From contig NC_064625.1 in NCBI RefSeq assembly GCF_023898315.1, forward strand, positions 102,224,269-102,288,268: a stretch of DNA of 64,000 nucleotides, in the 5' to 3' direction. A program made the translations under genes and the position numbers. Origin of the DNA: Schistocerca nitens. Its lineage: Eukaryota; Arthropoda; Insecta; Orthoptera; Acrididae. This document shows, piece after piece, positions 40,995 through 53,449 of this stretch. The notes beneath the pieces are model-generated. The model saw only the letters and a list, made by a program, of their open reading frames with translations. It was not told where the DNA came from and did no database searches. Position 1 is the stretch's first letter, and each line of letters starts with the position of its first letter.

Positions 40995-42060
40995 TCGTGT
41001 TCCGCCTTACATCTTCTTATTTCTGCTGTGATTCTTCAATCGAGTCGAACTTAAAAATCCCATTCACTGCCTTGCTACCGGCACGTTATTGGCGGTGGGC
41101 ACGAACTTTACCGAAAAAGTTCGGAGACTTTCCGGGAGTATTTCCATATTGACAGCACACTGTCGTTTGAGAACGTGACAAACACATATAGTCGTATATT
41201 CAGACCATCCTACGATCAAAAAAATCAAAATACATAGTTTAAATATTATTTAAGGTAGATTTACAAATACCTTTTTCTCTGTAATTCCTAGACTGTGGCA
41301 TAAAGTATAACGTTAAAATGTAGGGGTTTCACAATTCCTGGTACAGGTCTCTAGGGGTTGTAAAATTAAGGACGTGGGTTCCTCATCAAAACGTCAATTA
41401 TTAAGTCCCGCCTATAACCTACAGCAGTCAGTAATAGATTTGTGAAACATTCTATCTAGGCAGCCCCTTACCCCTGACACTCATCCGTCATGCTTGCTTA
41501 CCTAAATACGTATGCCGAATAGGATAGGTTAATATTCAGCTTTAAATAGACACAAATCGCTGCCAAGTGACATGAGTTGCTCCTTGTGAATAAAGTTTTC
41601 TTCCTTCTTAACGCTTTGAATTCCAAAAATAAGAAAAAACAGAATTTTACAATTTTCAAAAAATTAAACGTTCCTTATTCACGGTAATACAAGAAGAAAA
41701 AAATTGATTACTTACTTTCTGCTAATTTAGGGATGTGGTTGCACTTGGTAAAACAAAGCTAAAATTTTTAGCAACATTAATGTTTATTACCATAGTAAGC
41801 AACGAATTCAAGGAGAAAATGGAGAAAAGTAAACAATCTGTCTTTTTAAGTAGATGGTTTCGCTTGGGAACCACTGGGGCATCCAGTTTTCAACCACCCA
41901 TCATTTCATTTGATATATTTAAAGGCAAATTCGCATTTTTCCCTAGTTAAAATCACACACCTCGAAACTTCTATGAATTTATAACGCCAAAAACAAATTA
42001 CATTCCTAAATGACAAGAAAAAATTGTCCAAATATTTAATACATTTTGTATCAGCACTAC
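40995..42060. other. No gene recognised
   Basis: AT-rich, unassigned. Confidence 0.35.
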
Positions 42061-42073
42061 ATACTGTCCCAGA

Positions 42074-42267
42074 GGTTCAAATGGTTCTGAGCACTATGGG
42101 ACTTAACGTCTGAGGTCATCAGTCCTCTAGAACTTCGAACTACTTCAACCTAACTGACTTAAGGACAACACACACATCCATGCCCGAGGCAGGATTCGAA
42201 ACTGCGACCGCAGCGGTCGCGGGGTTCCGTACTGAAGCGCCTAGAAGCCCTAGGCCACAGCGGCCGG
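42074..42267 (-). mobile_element. tRNA-Leu/Ser-like SINE
   Basis: Minus-strand copy with head CCGGCCGCTGTGGCCTAGGG, variable arm GACCGCTGCGGTC and the family tail. The 10-bp target duplication is CTGTCCCAGA (42064-42073, 42268-42277). Confidence 0.9.
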
Positions 42268-42277
42268 CTGTCCCAGA

Positions 42278-43380
42278 AGCTTCATATCGATAATACTCAT
42301 GCAAGCAGTAGTACAGACTCTCATTTACATTACAATAATTTTAGAAGCCCTTACTTTGTCTGTCAGTTATCTCCTTGAAGTGGGCGCTATAAAAAAAGAA
42401 CCGCATGTCAGTCTCTCCTGCAATGCAATACACTCGTAGGAGTATCACAGTGTACGACTAGAAGTCTGTGTCTTGCAATAGCGTCAGTGGTTTCATACGA
42501 AAGGCACTGGTACTTGATAAAATAATGTGTTGGTTTCAGGCAGAAACCCCTGAGGCTCAGAGGGTTAAGAAGAAGCGCAATGTAAAATACATCTAAAAAT
42601 AAAATTTACTTAAAATATGGAAAACGGATGAACAGGAATAAATACCGATGAAACAGTTGCTGTAATAAAACATTAAAGGCAGAATAACACAAGTTTCCAT
42701 CCCCCATTTGTATACCGTTCATACCACTATAAAACACCGATCCGATCATAAATCGTCTAAACAGATATGTATTGTCGTCCATAATAGCACTAAAAACCGA
42801 AAAAAAAATTATTTACATTGAAAAGGTATATTGTGAGTACGAATTAATGTGTACTGTTCGTAGGATGGCCCGATGTGGTACTCGATATCGAAACCGGTAC
42901 CTAGTCGGTAGACAAAACACAGGTGCGAGTGTAGGATAAGGCAAATAATTTTTTCTAATTTTTAAGAGTATTGTGGTACAAGCGATCTCATGTCACCAGC
43001 GGCTCGTTACGGAGTAATAATGTCACGATTTATTTGGTCTGCTACACCAGCTATTTCCATTTCTGTGAAAATACTTAAATACTTAATTCTTATAATATGC
43101 AATCACCAAAACATACGACACAACACACAGAGATATGCAACAACCCGCATACGGGTGCAATAGTACTGTGATGTAGTTACCGTCGTTTGTGGGAACAGCT
43201 GAGCATATTGGCGTTGTGTGGCCCTTCCATTCCATTCAGTGAACCCGTATAAGAGATGCATACCGTCCAACTCTTCAGCAGAAATCCTATCTGTTACTGC
43301 TGTGTATCAGAGACAGATCCGACCACTGTTGAACGTAGGTTTGGAGGGCGAAGAGTGAAGTCATCATTAATGTTGTCGTC
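42278..43380. other. No gene recognised
   Basis: Unassigned. Confidence 0.35.
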
Positions 43381-43392
43381 ACCAAACACTGT

Positions 43393-43596
43393 AGCCGGCC
43401 TATGTGGCCGAGCGGTTGTAGGCGCTTCAGTCCGGAACCGCGCGACCGCTACGGTCGCAGGTTCGAATCCTGCCTCGGGCATGGATATGTGTGATGTTCT
43501 TAGGTTAGTTAGGTGTAAGTAGTTCTAAGTTCTAGGGGACTTATGACCTAGATGATAAGCCCCATAGTGCTCAGAGCCATTTGAACCATTTTTTGA
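43393..43596 (+). mobile_element. tRNA-Leu/Ser-like SINE
   Basis: Full-length: CCGGCCTATGTGGCCGAGCG head, GACCGCTACGGTC arm, tail to GAACCATTTTTTG. Duplication ACCAAACACTGT / ACCAAATACTGT (43381-43392, 43597-43608), one mismatch. Confidence 0.92.
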
Positions 43597-43624
43597 ACCA
43601 AATACTGTGAGTGAAGAGAAAAAG

Positions 43625-45335
43625 TTTTCAGAATGAATTTTTGCTCTGCAGTGGAGTGATGGCTGATTTGAAACCTGCTGTCAGTTCAAAACTGTAGGCC
43701 ACATCGGGACTCAAACGTGTGACCTTTGACTTTAGCAAGCAGGTGCTCTACAGATAGTGCTACCCCAACACGACTTCCGACCCGCTCTCACGGCTCTGCT
43801 TCCGCCAATGTGTCGTCTGCTGGCTTACAGACTTCACTGAACTATCGCTCCACACCTTTCAGGACCAGTACTCCTGGCCGGAAGTGCACTCACCAAAAAA
43901 GTTTTGCATCACTCCGGTTCCCAGAGCTCCTGAAGATAGAAGTTGACTGTGGATTTTGTATCACAGACACAGTCCCTTTGACTGTTCAGAGATGTCACTA
44001 AACCCGCCCAAACATGTAAACAACCGTGTATCAGCAGCGCCTATTAGGCGGAGGGGGTCTGACAGCCAATCAGTTCCAGTTATTCCACCCGGAAGGAGGT
44101 ACACGGCTCGTGTTGTCTCTAGTTCAAGCATGCCTAGACGGTCAATCCTGCGATTCGATCGCGTCCGCATTGTCACTTTGTGCCAGGAAGGGCTCTCAAC
44201 AAGGGAAGTGTCCAGGCATCTCCGAGTGAACCAAAGCGATGTTGTTCGCACATGGAGGAGATACAGAGAGACAGGAACTGTCGATGACATGCCTCGCTCA
44301 GGCCACCCAAGGGCTACTACAGCAGTGGATGGGCACTACCTACGGATTATGGCTCGGAGGAACACTGACAGCAGTGCCACCATGCCACCATGTTCAGCCA
44401 CAGGACGTCGTGTTACGACTCAAACAGTGCGCAGTAGCCTGCGTGATGCGCAACTTCCCTCCCGGCTTCCATGGCGAAGTCCATTTTTCCAACCACGACA
44501 CCATGCAGCGCGGTACAGATGGGCCCAACAACATGCCGAATGGACTGCCCAAGATTTGCATCACGTTCTCTTCACCTATGAGTGTCGCATATGGCCTCAA
44601 GACAATCGTCGGAGACATGTTTGGAGGCAACCCGGTCAGGCTGAACCCCTTAGACACACTGTTCAGTGAGTGCAGCAAGGTGGAGGTTCCCTGCTGTTTT
44701 GGGGTGGCATTATGTGGGGCCAACGTACGCCGCTGGTGGCTATGTAAGGCGCCGTAACGGCTGTACGATACGTTAATGCCATCCTCCGACCGATGGTGCA
44801 ACCATATCAGCAGCATATTGGTGAGGCATTCGTCTTCATGGACGACAGTTCGCAGGCCCAACGTGTACATCTTGTGAATGACTTCCTTCTCCAGACATGT
44901 ACGCTATCGAACATGCCTGGGACAGATTGAAAAGGGCTGGTTATGGACGGCGTGACCCACCAACAACTCCGAGGCATCTACGCCGAGTCGCCGTTGAGGA
45001 GTGAGACAATCTGGACCAACAGTTCCTTGAAGAACTTGTGGATAGTAGGCCATGCATGCATCAATGCAAGAGGACGTGCTACTGGGTATTAGAGGTTCGG
45101 TGTGTACAGCAATCTGGACCACCATCTCTGAAGGTGTCGCTGTATGGTGGTACAAGATACAATGTGTGGTTTTCATGAGCAATAACAAGGGCGGAAATGA
45201 TGTACATGTTGATCTCCATTCCACTTTCCTGTACAGGTTCTGAAACCTCTCGGAACCGAGGTGATGCAAAACATTTTTTGATCTGTGTATATAGCAGAGA
45301 CAGCTTAGCAACAACCTGGGAGATGTGTAAGAAAA
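43625..45335 (-). mobile_element. tRNA-bearing SINE, diverged, split by a Tc1-like element
   Basis: 43625-43886 matches the family modules (CAGAATG...CTCTGCAGTGGAGTG, then tRNA-like part about 43700-43775, then TCCTGGCC). The module continues at 45290 with CAGAGACAGCTTAGCAACAA, equal to the AGACATGGCTTAGCCACAGC step of other copies. The Tc1-like element at 43887-45287 sits between, so this SINE is older. Confidence 0.72.
43887..45287 (+). mobile_element. Tc1-like element, third family, decayed
   Basis: Ends are recognisable inverted repeats: left CACTCACCAAAAAAGTTTTG, right the inverse of CAGATCAAAAAATGTTTTGC, followed by TA. From the ATG at 44131 (within 43956-44669) the transposase reads RFDRVRIVTLCQEGLSTREV (first helix-turn-helix), PRSGHPR, a second helix region and then LHHVLFTYECRIWP, where the first catalytic Asp is Tyr. 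After that the frame is lost. Near 44820-44890 the second catalytic region appears as FMDDSSQAQRVH, out of frame. Confidence 0.82.
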
Positions 45336-45339
45336 CAGA

Positions 45340-46495
45340 TGTCTATTTCACTAGTTGGATTTAACAATTTGAATAATCATGTACTTTTAACGTACGTAAA
45401 GTTTCGAAAATGAACTAATATTAACTAGTCTCCGTCAACCCAAATGTCAACACTACTGACAAGGGGACAACCTGTTAAACATGGAACGTCATGAGCCTTT
45501 TAGAGGGATCTGTGGTGAATTCCTGGCTAGCTGCTTTTCACACGACAGCCTCCATTTTCCGAGAAAATCGATGTTGAAGTTTTATTGATACCTTCTGGAC
45601 CTGCACTGTTAGTCGCGTTTCGCCAAAGTAGCGCAGGGGCTGAAGTTCGCGGCTCTCACGCTAGTGGTAGAGGTTGAGATTCTGCCCATGTACTTTTCCT
45701 TTTCCTTCAACCTCTCCGCACATAAAATCGTTATATAGTAATTGTCATCCAAAATTATTCAGTAGTAGTCATCTTCGTTTTAGTGATTCCATTAATAACT
45801 CAAACGTTACAGCAAACTTTCTGCAAAAGTGTATTCTGCTTGTTATGGAATAGATCACAGAATCGCCTTGCTCACTATCGCTTGCACGACGTGATGTGCT
45901 AGAGGAGTATTCCAAATGGTATTTATCGTAGAGGCAACCGAATCACAAACTCTTAGAACACCACGCATATTTAATAAAAGCTACATCCTTGTTCCCACAG
46001 ATTTTTCTGAAGCGCTACTGGGAAACTCAGATCTTACTTTGATGTGAACCACGCGTATATAGTCACTCCTGTGAAAGTAGGTGCATTAAACTGATGCAAG
46101 ATTAAAGAATATATTCGTTTATTTATGGAATATTCTCTCAAAGCGATTTCTCTATTAGCGTCTAAGGAAGTTCGGAGCCTTCAGAATTTTTTACTGAATA
46201 TTTTAACCTGCCTGTAAATATAAATATCCGAGCGTTGCAAAAGTGGAGTACATTTGGGTGAAATAATTTTTACTGCGCAGGTGCATGCTTTTCTTTCGTC
46301 TGCAGAGATTTGATCGTAAAGTGGCTGATAAATCTGCCCTCCCCACGAATCAAGAGAATGTTGTCGAAATATCTGGAAATGGAAGAAAGTATGCTGTAAA
46401 GATTGATTTATTCATAAAATTACGATGGTGAAGATGACTATATGAGAGGAAAAGTTACCCTCTCACCTATTTTTATTAAAAATTTTGTTACAACT
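45340..46495. other. No gene recognised; possible tRNA-like trace
   Basis: Mostly AT-rich. At 45630-45690 GTAGCGCAGGGGCTGAAG and GTGGTAGAGGTTGAGATTC look faintly like A and B boxes, too degenerate to call. Confidence 0.3.
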
Positions 46496-46499
46496 TGAT

Positions 46500-49420
46500 G
46501 CACCTTGAGCAAGACTCTAGAAACTTAACCGCCTGATCAGACGTTGATGGAGCCTGGTAGGGCGCTAAAAGCATGAGGTATCTTCATGGTTCTTAGATCG
46601 TAGAAATGGCATGTTGGGACTTCAAAGCAATTGTCGACGAGCCCATCCCTTAGAAAATCTTGCCGGCTGGGCCCACAGCCATACAGGGCAGTCAGGGCAG
46701 CCCCTCGTGGAGACAGGTCTCCAGCAGTACAATGCCGAGCTACCTGCTGCGGCGCCAGCCAAAGCCTGGGCTGGGGCGACAGTCTGAAGGAATGCATGTA
46801 CTCAGTGGAGTCGTCAACAAGGTATTGTGTGCAGAGCCTCATGTAATAAAAAAGTCACAAGTTTTCATGTTCACTGAAAGTGCAAATAGGCCAGTGAACC
46901 ACTTCCCTGGCTTCCTTGGTTGCATAAGAAAAATCCAGTGTCTGAGAAACGTTTAAAGATAGAATCTTTATTACACCTCACAGCTCCAAGGCACAGGCAA
47001 TCTAGATAAAGATCTTTATGATTGTATCTGTTCCCTTCTTGCCATTGGAAACGACACGACTTCAGAGAAAATCAGCTCTTCCCCTTCTGCAAAACTTGAA
47101 AAAGCTAGTAATTGGCGGTTCCTTTTTTTTCATTGACATAGGTTTCTTAACTCTTCCCCTGGTTCGACATGAGTATGTGCTGTCGTTTGGGAGGGTAGAT
47201 TTATCACCTCAAGAGCCCTGTGATGGGGTGCTTGCGATGTCACTCATGCACTTTGCAGGAAAACGGGATTTTTTTTCTGGAAAGGTGCGAAGCATCTCAG
47301 GTGCAGGAACATTGGTATGGAAGCACTTCGAGTCGAGCCTCTGGCATGTGTGGGGGGTGCTTGGGACCTGTCCTGACACTGGCTTCACTTGCGAGTAGTT
47401 CAGACTGGAGAGCCTGTGGTGAAGTTCTTACTGTACCGACAGTGTGTCTCGGACTACTCATTTACATTTACATTTACATTTACATTTATACTCCCCAAGC
47501 CACCCAACGGTGTGTGGCGGAGGGCAATGGTGTTGAACAAGGCAGAGCACCCATGTACCTTGAAAACTCAGTCTTTTTAAAAATTCCTGGTGGGAAGGGG
47601 GCAGGCAGCCTCAGAAACCCCGTAGAGAGTATGGAGGATACAAGTTCCTCAGCAGGCATTCCACAAATCAAAAATCATGGCCCACAGTCTGATATTTTTT
47701 GCAGAAAACCAATCATCACATAGATTAACAAAGTGACAAGATAGTCAACTGCAGAATGGCATGATCAAAATCCATATTGTGCAGTGGTTAGTAAATTGCG
47801 AGGCTCTAGCGACCATACCAGCCAGGCATGACTCATATGTTCCACCACCTTTCAAACACAGCTGGTGAGAGAAATTTGGTGGTAGCTAGAAGGAAGGTGT
47901 TTGTCCTTACTGGCCTTAGGTATGGCTGGCTTCACGCCAGCAACTGAAAAATGTGCCATCTGCCGGGATGTATTTGTTCATATGAAGGAGAAAGTGCTTG
48001 TCCATAAAGGAAAAGTGCTGCAACATCTGAATGTGAACATTGTCTGGCCCTGAGGAGGGAGACTGGATGAAGTGAGAGCATGATCTAGCACCCTCACAGT
48101 AAAGCCAGCATTGTAGCATTCATGATTATGAGAGGAGATGGGTATCAGCTGAGCCTCGTCCACTCATTCCCAATGGAGGAGAGCAGGGTGATAGTGGGTG
48201 GAGCTCTAAATTTCATAGAAATAGTGGCCAAAGGTGTTGGAGACACAGTGTGGTCCACAGCGACATCATCTGCTAAAGTCAGGCCAGAAATTGGGGAATG
48301 GATCTTGGTCCCAGAGAGCTGTCAAAGATTGGCCCACATGACGGAAGAGGGAGTAAACTGTTAAAAGAACTAGAAATTAAATCCAGATAGCTTTCTTGCT
48401 ATCCCAAAGATGCCATGACAATGTGCATGCAACTGTTTATAACGAATGCAGTTTGCCAGTGTAGGATGATGGTTAACAGCATTGGGAGCATATGTCTCCA
48501 CGTGCGAATTGCATCACCACATGACTCAGTACACCACGGGAGCATGACATGGCGTGGTTAAGGTGCAGTACAAGGAATGGAATGGTCTGCAGCTGTAAGG
48601 ATAACATTTGTATGGTATTCAACCTAATCATCACAACTAAGGAAGTATTGTTCGTCAAAGGTCACCAGGGAGGAGTAAAGTTGCCAGTTGGGTTTACACA
48701 CAGGTGGGGTGGGAGTCAGCAAAAGGGTAGCACATTGGAAATGGTTGCTCAAGTATGTGTCAGAGAGAATGGACCACTTGAGATATGGGCAAGCTGGGCA
48801 TTGCAGAACAAGTGGTACAAATGAGAATAGGTGTGCATGGAGTCTGAATGGGACGTCGGTCCTCCAGTGATAAGGCAGATGATGATGAGCTGATTCACGC
48901 CAGCCAAGAGGGCACCTCTTACACAGGTTCTGGAAGAGACCCAAGAGGGATGGTGCACATTAAAGTTATTGAGCAGCAAAAAAGAGTGACAGTTGCCCAG
49001 TAAGCTGGAGGAAGTCTGTCCTAGTGACACTGAATTATTGGGAGGGGGGGGGGGGGGGGGGAAGGGATGTAGACAGTACAAAGAGAAAAGGTGAAGCAAG
49101 GAAGGAAAATGTGGACTGAAACAGCTTGGAGCTGCGTATTCGGTGAGACGATTTGACTGTGAACATCATCCTGGATGAGCAGTGTGACTCCCTCATGAGA
49201 CGGAATGTTGTCCTCAGGACGAAGGTCAAAAAGGACCACAAAGAAATGGGTTAGGTCAAAGCAGTTACAAGGAGAAATTTTGCCGGGGTCACACTTAATC
49301 CTTTTTGGTTTATGAGTCTTGACGTTTTTTATCCTTGTGCGCTCTGTCGTATAAGTGAGACAAATTGGTCCTTGGTACGGCCAGCGAACGGGAGTGACAC
49401 ACACTGAAATCTACTGTGAT
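46500..49420 (-). mobile_element. Jockey/R1-like LINE ORF2, heavily decayed
   Basis: The minus strand carries both enzymatic domains. 49404-49021 has the apurinic-type endonuclease C-terminal half (SHEGVTLLIQDDVHSQIV, NTQLQAVSVHIFLP). 48600-48480 has the linker PWCTESCGDAIRT. Near 48160-47830 are the first reverse transcriptase blocks (SGPDNVHIQMLQHF, then YHQISLTSCV and KVVEHMSHAWLVW). The catalytic centre and thumb are scrambled further left. Frameshifts are frequent. A 69-bp foreign LINE tail lies at 47459-47527 and a poly-G run at 49039-49060. Confidence 0.7.
47459..47527 (-). mobile_element. CR1/L2-type LINE tail insertion
   Basis: (TTTACA)n hexamers followed by ACTCCCCAAGCCACCCAACG and GTGTGTGGCGGAGGGC, the 3' end signature of the CR1/L2-type LINEs here. 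Only tens of bases long, inside the older jockey/R1-like LINE. Confidence 0.75.
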
Positions 49421-49424
49421 TTCA

Positions 49425-49660
49425 GGGCTCTGGTAGAGAGTGAATTGCGATCCGTCTGCCTGATCGCTAGACCGTGAGATTTTTGCATTTCTTTTGTGGC
49501 CGCAATCGATTCACAGGTGCCGCCTCCACGTCTCACCTCCGCCGCACACAGCCCGCCAGTTTGCAATTTACATAGCCGCACGAAAGAAACAGGGTAACAT
49601 ACCACCACTCCGGCATTCTCGGGGCGTACAGATTTCAATCGCCACTTGCTCTCAGCTGCA
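49425..49660. other. No gene recognised
   Basis: Unassigned; possibly more 5' sequence of the minus-strand LINE. Confidence 0.3.
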
Positions 49661-49666
49661 TATACA

Positions 49667-50766
49667 CAGGGTGGTCCATTGATAGTCACCGGGACAAATA
49701 TATCACGAAATAAGCGTCAAACGAAAAAATTACAAAGAACGAAACTCGTCTAACTTGAAGGGGGAAACCAGATGGCGCTATGATTGGCCCGATAGATGGC
49801 GCTGCCATTGCTCAAACGGATATCAACTGCGTTTTTTTAAAATAGGAACCCACATTTTTATTACACATTCGTGTAGTACGTAAAGAAATATGAATGTTTT
49901 AGTTGGACCACTTTCATCGCTTTGTGATAGATGGCGCTGTAATAGTCACAAACATATGGCTCACTATTTTAGACGAACAGTTGGTAACAGCTAGGTTTTT
50001 TTAAATTAAACTACACAACGTAAGTACGTTTGAACATTTTATTTCGGTTGTTCCAATGTGATACGTGTACCTTTGTGATCATTTCTGAGAATGCATGCTG
50101 TTACAGCTTGATTACCTGTAAATACCACATTAATGCAATAAATACTCAAAATGATGTCCGTCAACCTCAGTGCATTTGGCAATACGTGTAACGACATTCC
50201 CCTCAACAGCGAGTAGTTCCCCTTCTGCATTGTTCGCACATGCATTGACAATGCGCTGACGCATTTTGTCAGGCGTTGTCGGTGGATCACGATAGCAAAT
50301 ATCCTTCAACTTTCCCCACAAAGAAATCCGGGGACGTCAGATCCGGTGAACGTGCAGCCCACGGTACGGTGGTTCGACGACCAGTCCACCTGTCATGAAA
50401 TATGCTATTCAATACCGCTTCAACCGCACGCGAGCTATGTGCCGGACATCCATCATGTTGGAAGTACATCGCCATTCTGTCATGCAGGGAAACATCTTGT
50501 AGTAACATCGGTAGAACATTACATAGGAAATCAGCATACATTGCACCATTTAGATTGCCATCGATAAAATGGGGTCCAATTATCCTTCCTCCCATAATGC
50601 CGCACCATACATTAACCCGCCAAGGTCGCTGATGTTCCACTTGTCGCAGCCGTCGTGGATCTTCCGTTGCCCAATAGTGCATATTATGTCGGTTTACGTT
50701 ACCGCTGTTGGTGAATGACGCTTCGTCGCTAAATAGAACGCCTGCAAAAAATCTCTCTTTGTCACG
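49667..50766 (-). mobile_element. DD41D (rosa-type) mariner relative, 5'-truncated
   Basis: The left end CAGGGTGGTCCATTGATAGT matches the left end of the copy at 62249, which is in the opposite coding orientation, so about 280 bases at each end are a long terminal inverted repeat. The transposase is on the minus strand: FAGVLFSDEASFTNSG (first Asp), AMYFQHDGCPAHSSRAVEAV (second Asp) and ARSPDLTSPDFF (third). I count 41 residues between the second and third. A frameshift follows the third motif and the C-terminal KDICYRDPP... is in another frame (50321-50130). The N-terminal DNA-binding part is missing at 50766. Confidence 0.82.
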
Positions 50767-51860
50767 CAAGTAAATGCTGGAACTGCCTGCTATTATTTTC
50801 CACGTATTTCTGACGTCTACTCAAGAAATTATTAATCACACGACGTAATTCTGTCCCAGATATTGAATTAATTGATTCGTGAGTATCATTCTTGAGTTCC
50901 TCTTTCGTGTAAGGATTTGTTGTGTACACTTCGTCCTTCATTGCACTCCACAAATAAAAATCGCTCGGAGTTAAATCAGGACATTTAGCTGGCTAGATAT
51001 TGCTTCCAATCACTCTCTCATCGAACACATCGTGCAAAGAAACATTGGCCGTATGAGACCTTGCCGAATCCTGCTGAAAAAATGCGATGCTTTGTTCTTT
51101 CACTCAGTTCATTAAAAATCGGTCTCAAAGTTTTTTGCAGACATCTTTCAGTTGTAACTGTCGCCACTAACTGCGCACCACACACCTATTTTCTGATCAT
51201 GAAGTGGTTCCTCATGAAGCTCAACGGGTCTGTCTGCACTCCAGTGTCGACAGTTTTGGGAATTAACATACCCGGAACCAAGCCTTGTCTGAAAACAGAA
51301 TGAGGTAGAGATCTATTTCACCGTCATACACTTGTTTTACAACCCATTCGCAAAACTTAAATGGCTGGTCAAATGACTCTGAGCACTATAAGACTTAACA
51401 TCTGAGGTCATCAGTCCCCTAGACTTAGAACTGCTTAAACCTAACTAAGCTATGGACATCACACACATCCATGCCCGAGGCAAGATTCGAACCTGCGACC
51501 ATAGCAGCAGCGCGGTTCCCGCAAAATTTAAACCCCATGCGCAGGATCACCAGATCGAAAATCTCGTATTACTGATACTATAGGGCTTCAGCCCAAGCAG
51601 CTTAGCATCTCTTTATGTAGAGGTGCGATATTTTTGTTTACTGCAAAAGACGTTGAAGAGACTTTTCAGGGGAACTTTCCAGGCGGTATGCAATGTCATC
51701 GAGACGAGCTTTTACGAGCACCGTATGTCGTCGCTTACGATTGTTGTCTTGAACACTTTCCGTTGCACGAAATTTATTAACTATTTTGTGAACTGCATCA
51801 CGACTCGGTACTCGAACATCTGGATACTTGTGTTAAACTGCGAACAGTACGAGCGGACTC
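50767..51860 (-). pseudogene. Tc1/mariner-superfamily transposase remnant
   Basis: Minus strand: 51081-50980 has AFFQQDSARSHTANVSLHDV, ..., PAKCPDLTPSDFYLWSAMKD (second and third acidic residues, with a stop between). 50953-50766 gives the C-terminal YTKEELKNDTHESINSISGT and FQHLL block. Upstream parts (51300-51150 and 51530-51860) are scrambled. It abuts the truncated DD41D element. Split by the SINE at 51362-51519. Confidence 0.62.
51362..51519 (-). mobile_element. tRNA-Leu/Ser-like SINE, 5'-truncated
   Basis: Tail and most of the body on the minus strand; it breaks off in the variable arm (GCGCGGTTCCCG). Duplication CGCAAAACTTAAA / CGCAAAATTTAAA (51349-51361, 51520-51532). Confidence 0.85.
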
Positions 51861-51862
51861 TA

Positions 51863-53246
51863 CAGGGTGAAAAGTATTTAACCTAATGTCATTTTTTCCT
51901 ATGAGGATTATTTAAACCGGTGGAGGCCGTATTACGCTCTTCAGTTGTAGGCAACTGCTGTCCACCAGTGTAGTAGTGCATTGTCTCTGTTTACTAATGG
52001 AGTGATACACCTGGAGTGAGTACACCGATATGGTTGGTGCGTACTACGTAGCGCACCACAACGGACGAGCTGCACAGCGGGTTTATCAACAACAATATCC
52101 TAATCGCCGTATCCCGCATCATACGGCCTTTGCTGCTATGTACCAACGTCTGCGTGAGACCGGGTCATTTAGCAGATTACCTGGACAGGGACGCCGTCGC
52201 ACGGTGAGAACGCTGCAATTTGAGGAAGCTGTCTTGCAGCATGTGGAGCGGGATCCTTCAATCAGCACTCGTGCGATTGGACGTAACATGGGGACTAATC
52301 AGACGAATGTAAGAACAGTCCTTTGAGAGCAATTGTTACGTCCATTTCACTTAGACCGTGCTAACAACCTGGAACCAGTTGATTATCCACCCAGAGCACA
52401 GTTTTCGCAGTGGTACCTGGAACAGTGTGAAATGCATCCTACATTTCCATCCTCTGTCTTGTTCACCAATGAAGCAACGTTTGGGCGTGATGGAGTCTTC
52501 AACATTCGCATTTCGCATGTTTGTAGAGGGGATAACCCACATGCCACAGTTACTAGCGCTCATCAAGTGCGGTTCTTCGTTAATGTGTGGGCCGTATCTG
52601 CCAGATAGGCCATTAAATGGCGGGCACTATTACAATTTTCTCGCCAGAGCATTGCCAGAATTTCTGGAAGACGTCCCGCTCCCTACAAGACAACGCATGT
52701 GGTTCCAACATGACGGGGCGCCGGCACATTTCAGCCGTCGTGTGCGTCGATTCCTGGACCGACGGTTCCCAGAAACGTGGATTGGCAGAGGTGGTCCTGT
52801 ACCGTGGCCTGCTCGATCCACAAATATGTCCCCTCTGGACATTTTTGTGTAGGGAGATATGCGCAACCTTGTTTCTGCAACTCCTGTTTCATCAGAAGAA
52901 GATCTGGTTGCCCGGATACTAGCAGCAGCAGGAACAATTCAGGATACTCCTGGGTTATTGCCCGTGTCAGACGGAACATGATCCGACGGTGTAACCTTTG
53001 TTTACATGTCAATCGAGGCATTTTTGAAAATCTACTGTAATTGAAACTGGGTTGTGTTAATCTGTTATCTCTTGGTCTTAAAAATATGGAAAAGTGTTTG
53101 TCGGTTTAATTGATTTGCCGCCAGAGAGAACTTCCTCTACTGGTTTAAATATTCCTCATAGGAAAAAATGACATTAGGGAAAAATATTTGTTTTGATGAC
53201 CCCTACAGCCTCCCAGAGTTTGTCGGCATAAATACTTTTCACCCTG
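51863..53246 (+). mobile_element. DD41D mariner relative, second family, decayed
   Basis: TA at 51861-51862 and 53247-53248; both ends begin CAGGGTGAAAAGTATTTA. The right end has about 50 extra bases before the shared block ATGTCATTTTTTCCTATGAG. The transposase starts at 52030: HNGRAAQRVYQQQYPNRRIP (DNA-binding region), stop TGA at 52324, SVLFTNEATFG (first Asp changed to Asn), a frameshift near 52590, then MWFQHDGAPAHFSRRVRRFL (second Asp) and PARSTNMSPLDIF (third). Forty-one residues lie between them, with TGG changed to TAG right after (52850-52852). Confidence 0.83.
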
Positions 53247-53254
53247 TATACGCA

Positions 53255-53445
53255 CAAACACTGGACTCGCATTCGGGAGGACGACGGTTCAATCCCGCGT
53301 CCGGCCACCCTGATTCAGGTTTTCCGTGATTTCCCTAAATCGCTCCAGGCAAATGCCGGGATGGTTCCACTGAAAGGGCACGGCCGACTTCCTTCCCTAA
53401 TCCGATGAGACCGATGACCTCGCTGTTTGGTCTCTTACCTTTACT
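53255..53445 (+). mobile_element. tRNA-derived SINE, second family, 5'-truncated
   Basis: Starts inside the tRNA-like head (GGACTCGCATTCGGGAGGAC, B box GACGGTTCAATCCC) and continues through GGTTTTCCGTGATTTCCCTA and GGGATGGTTCC to CTCGCTGTTTGGTCTCTTA. Related to 11168-11423, but the tail differs. Confidence 0.82.
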
Positions 53446-53449
53446 ATAA

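Noticed and set aside
40586-41152. A 188-codon plus-strand open frame over the CpG-rich island
   Set aside because: Ala/Arg/Pro-rich by composition, no domain, signal peptide or splice context that I can support. Reported only as a CpG-rich island.
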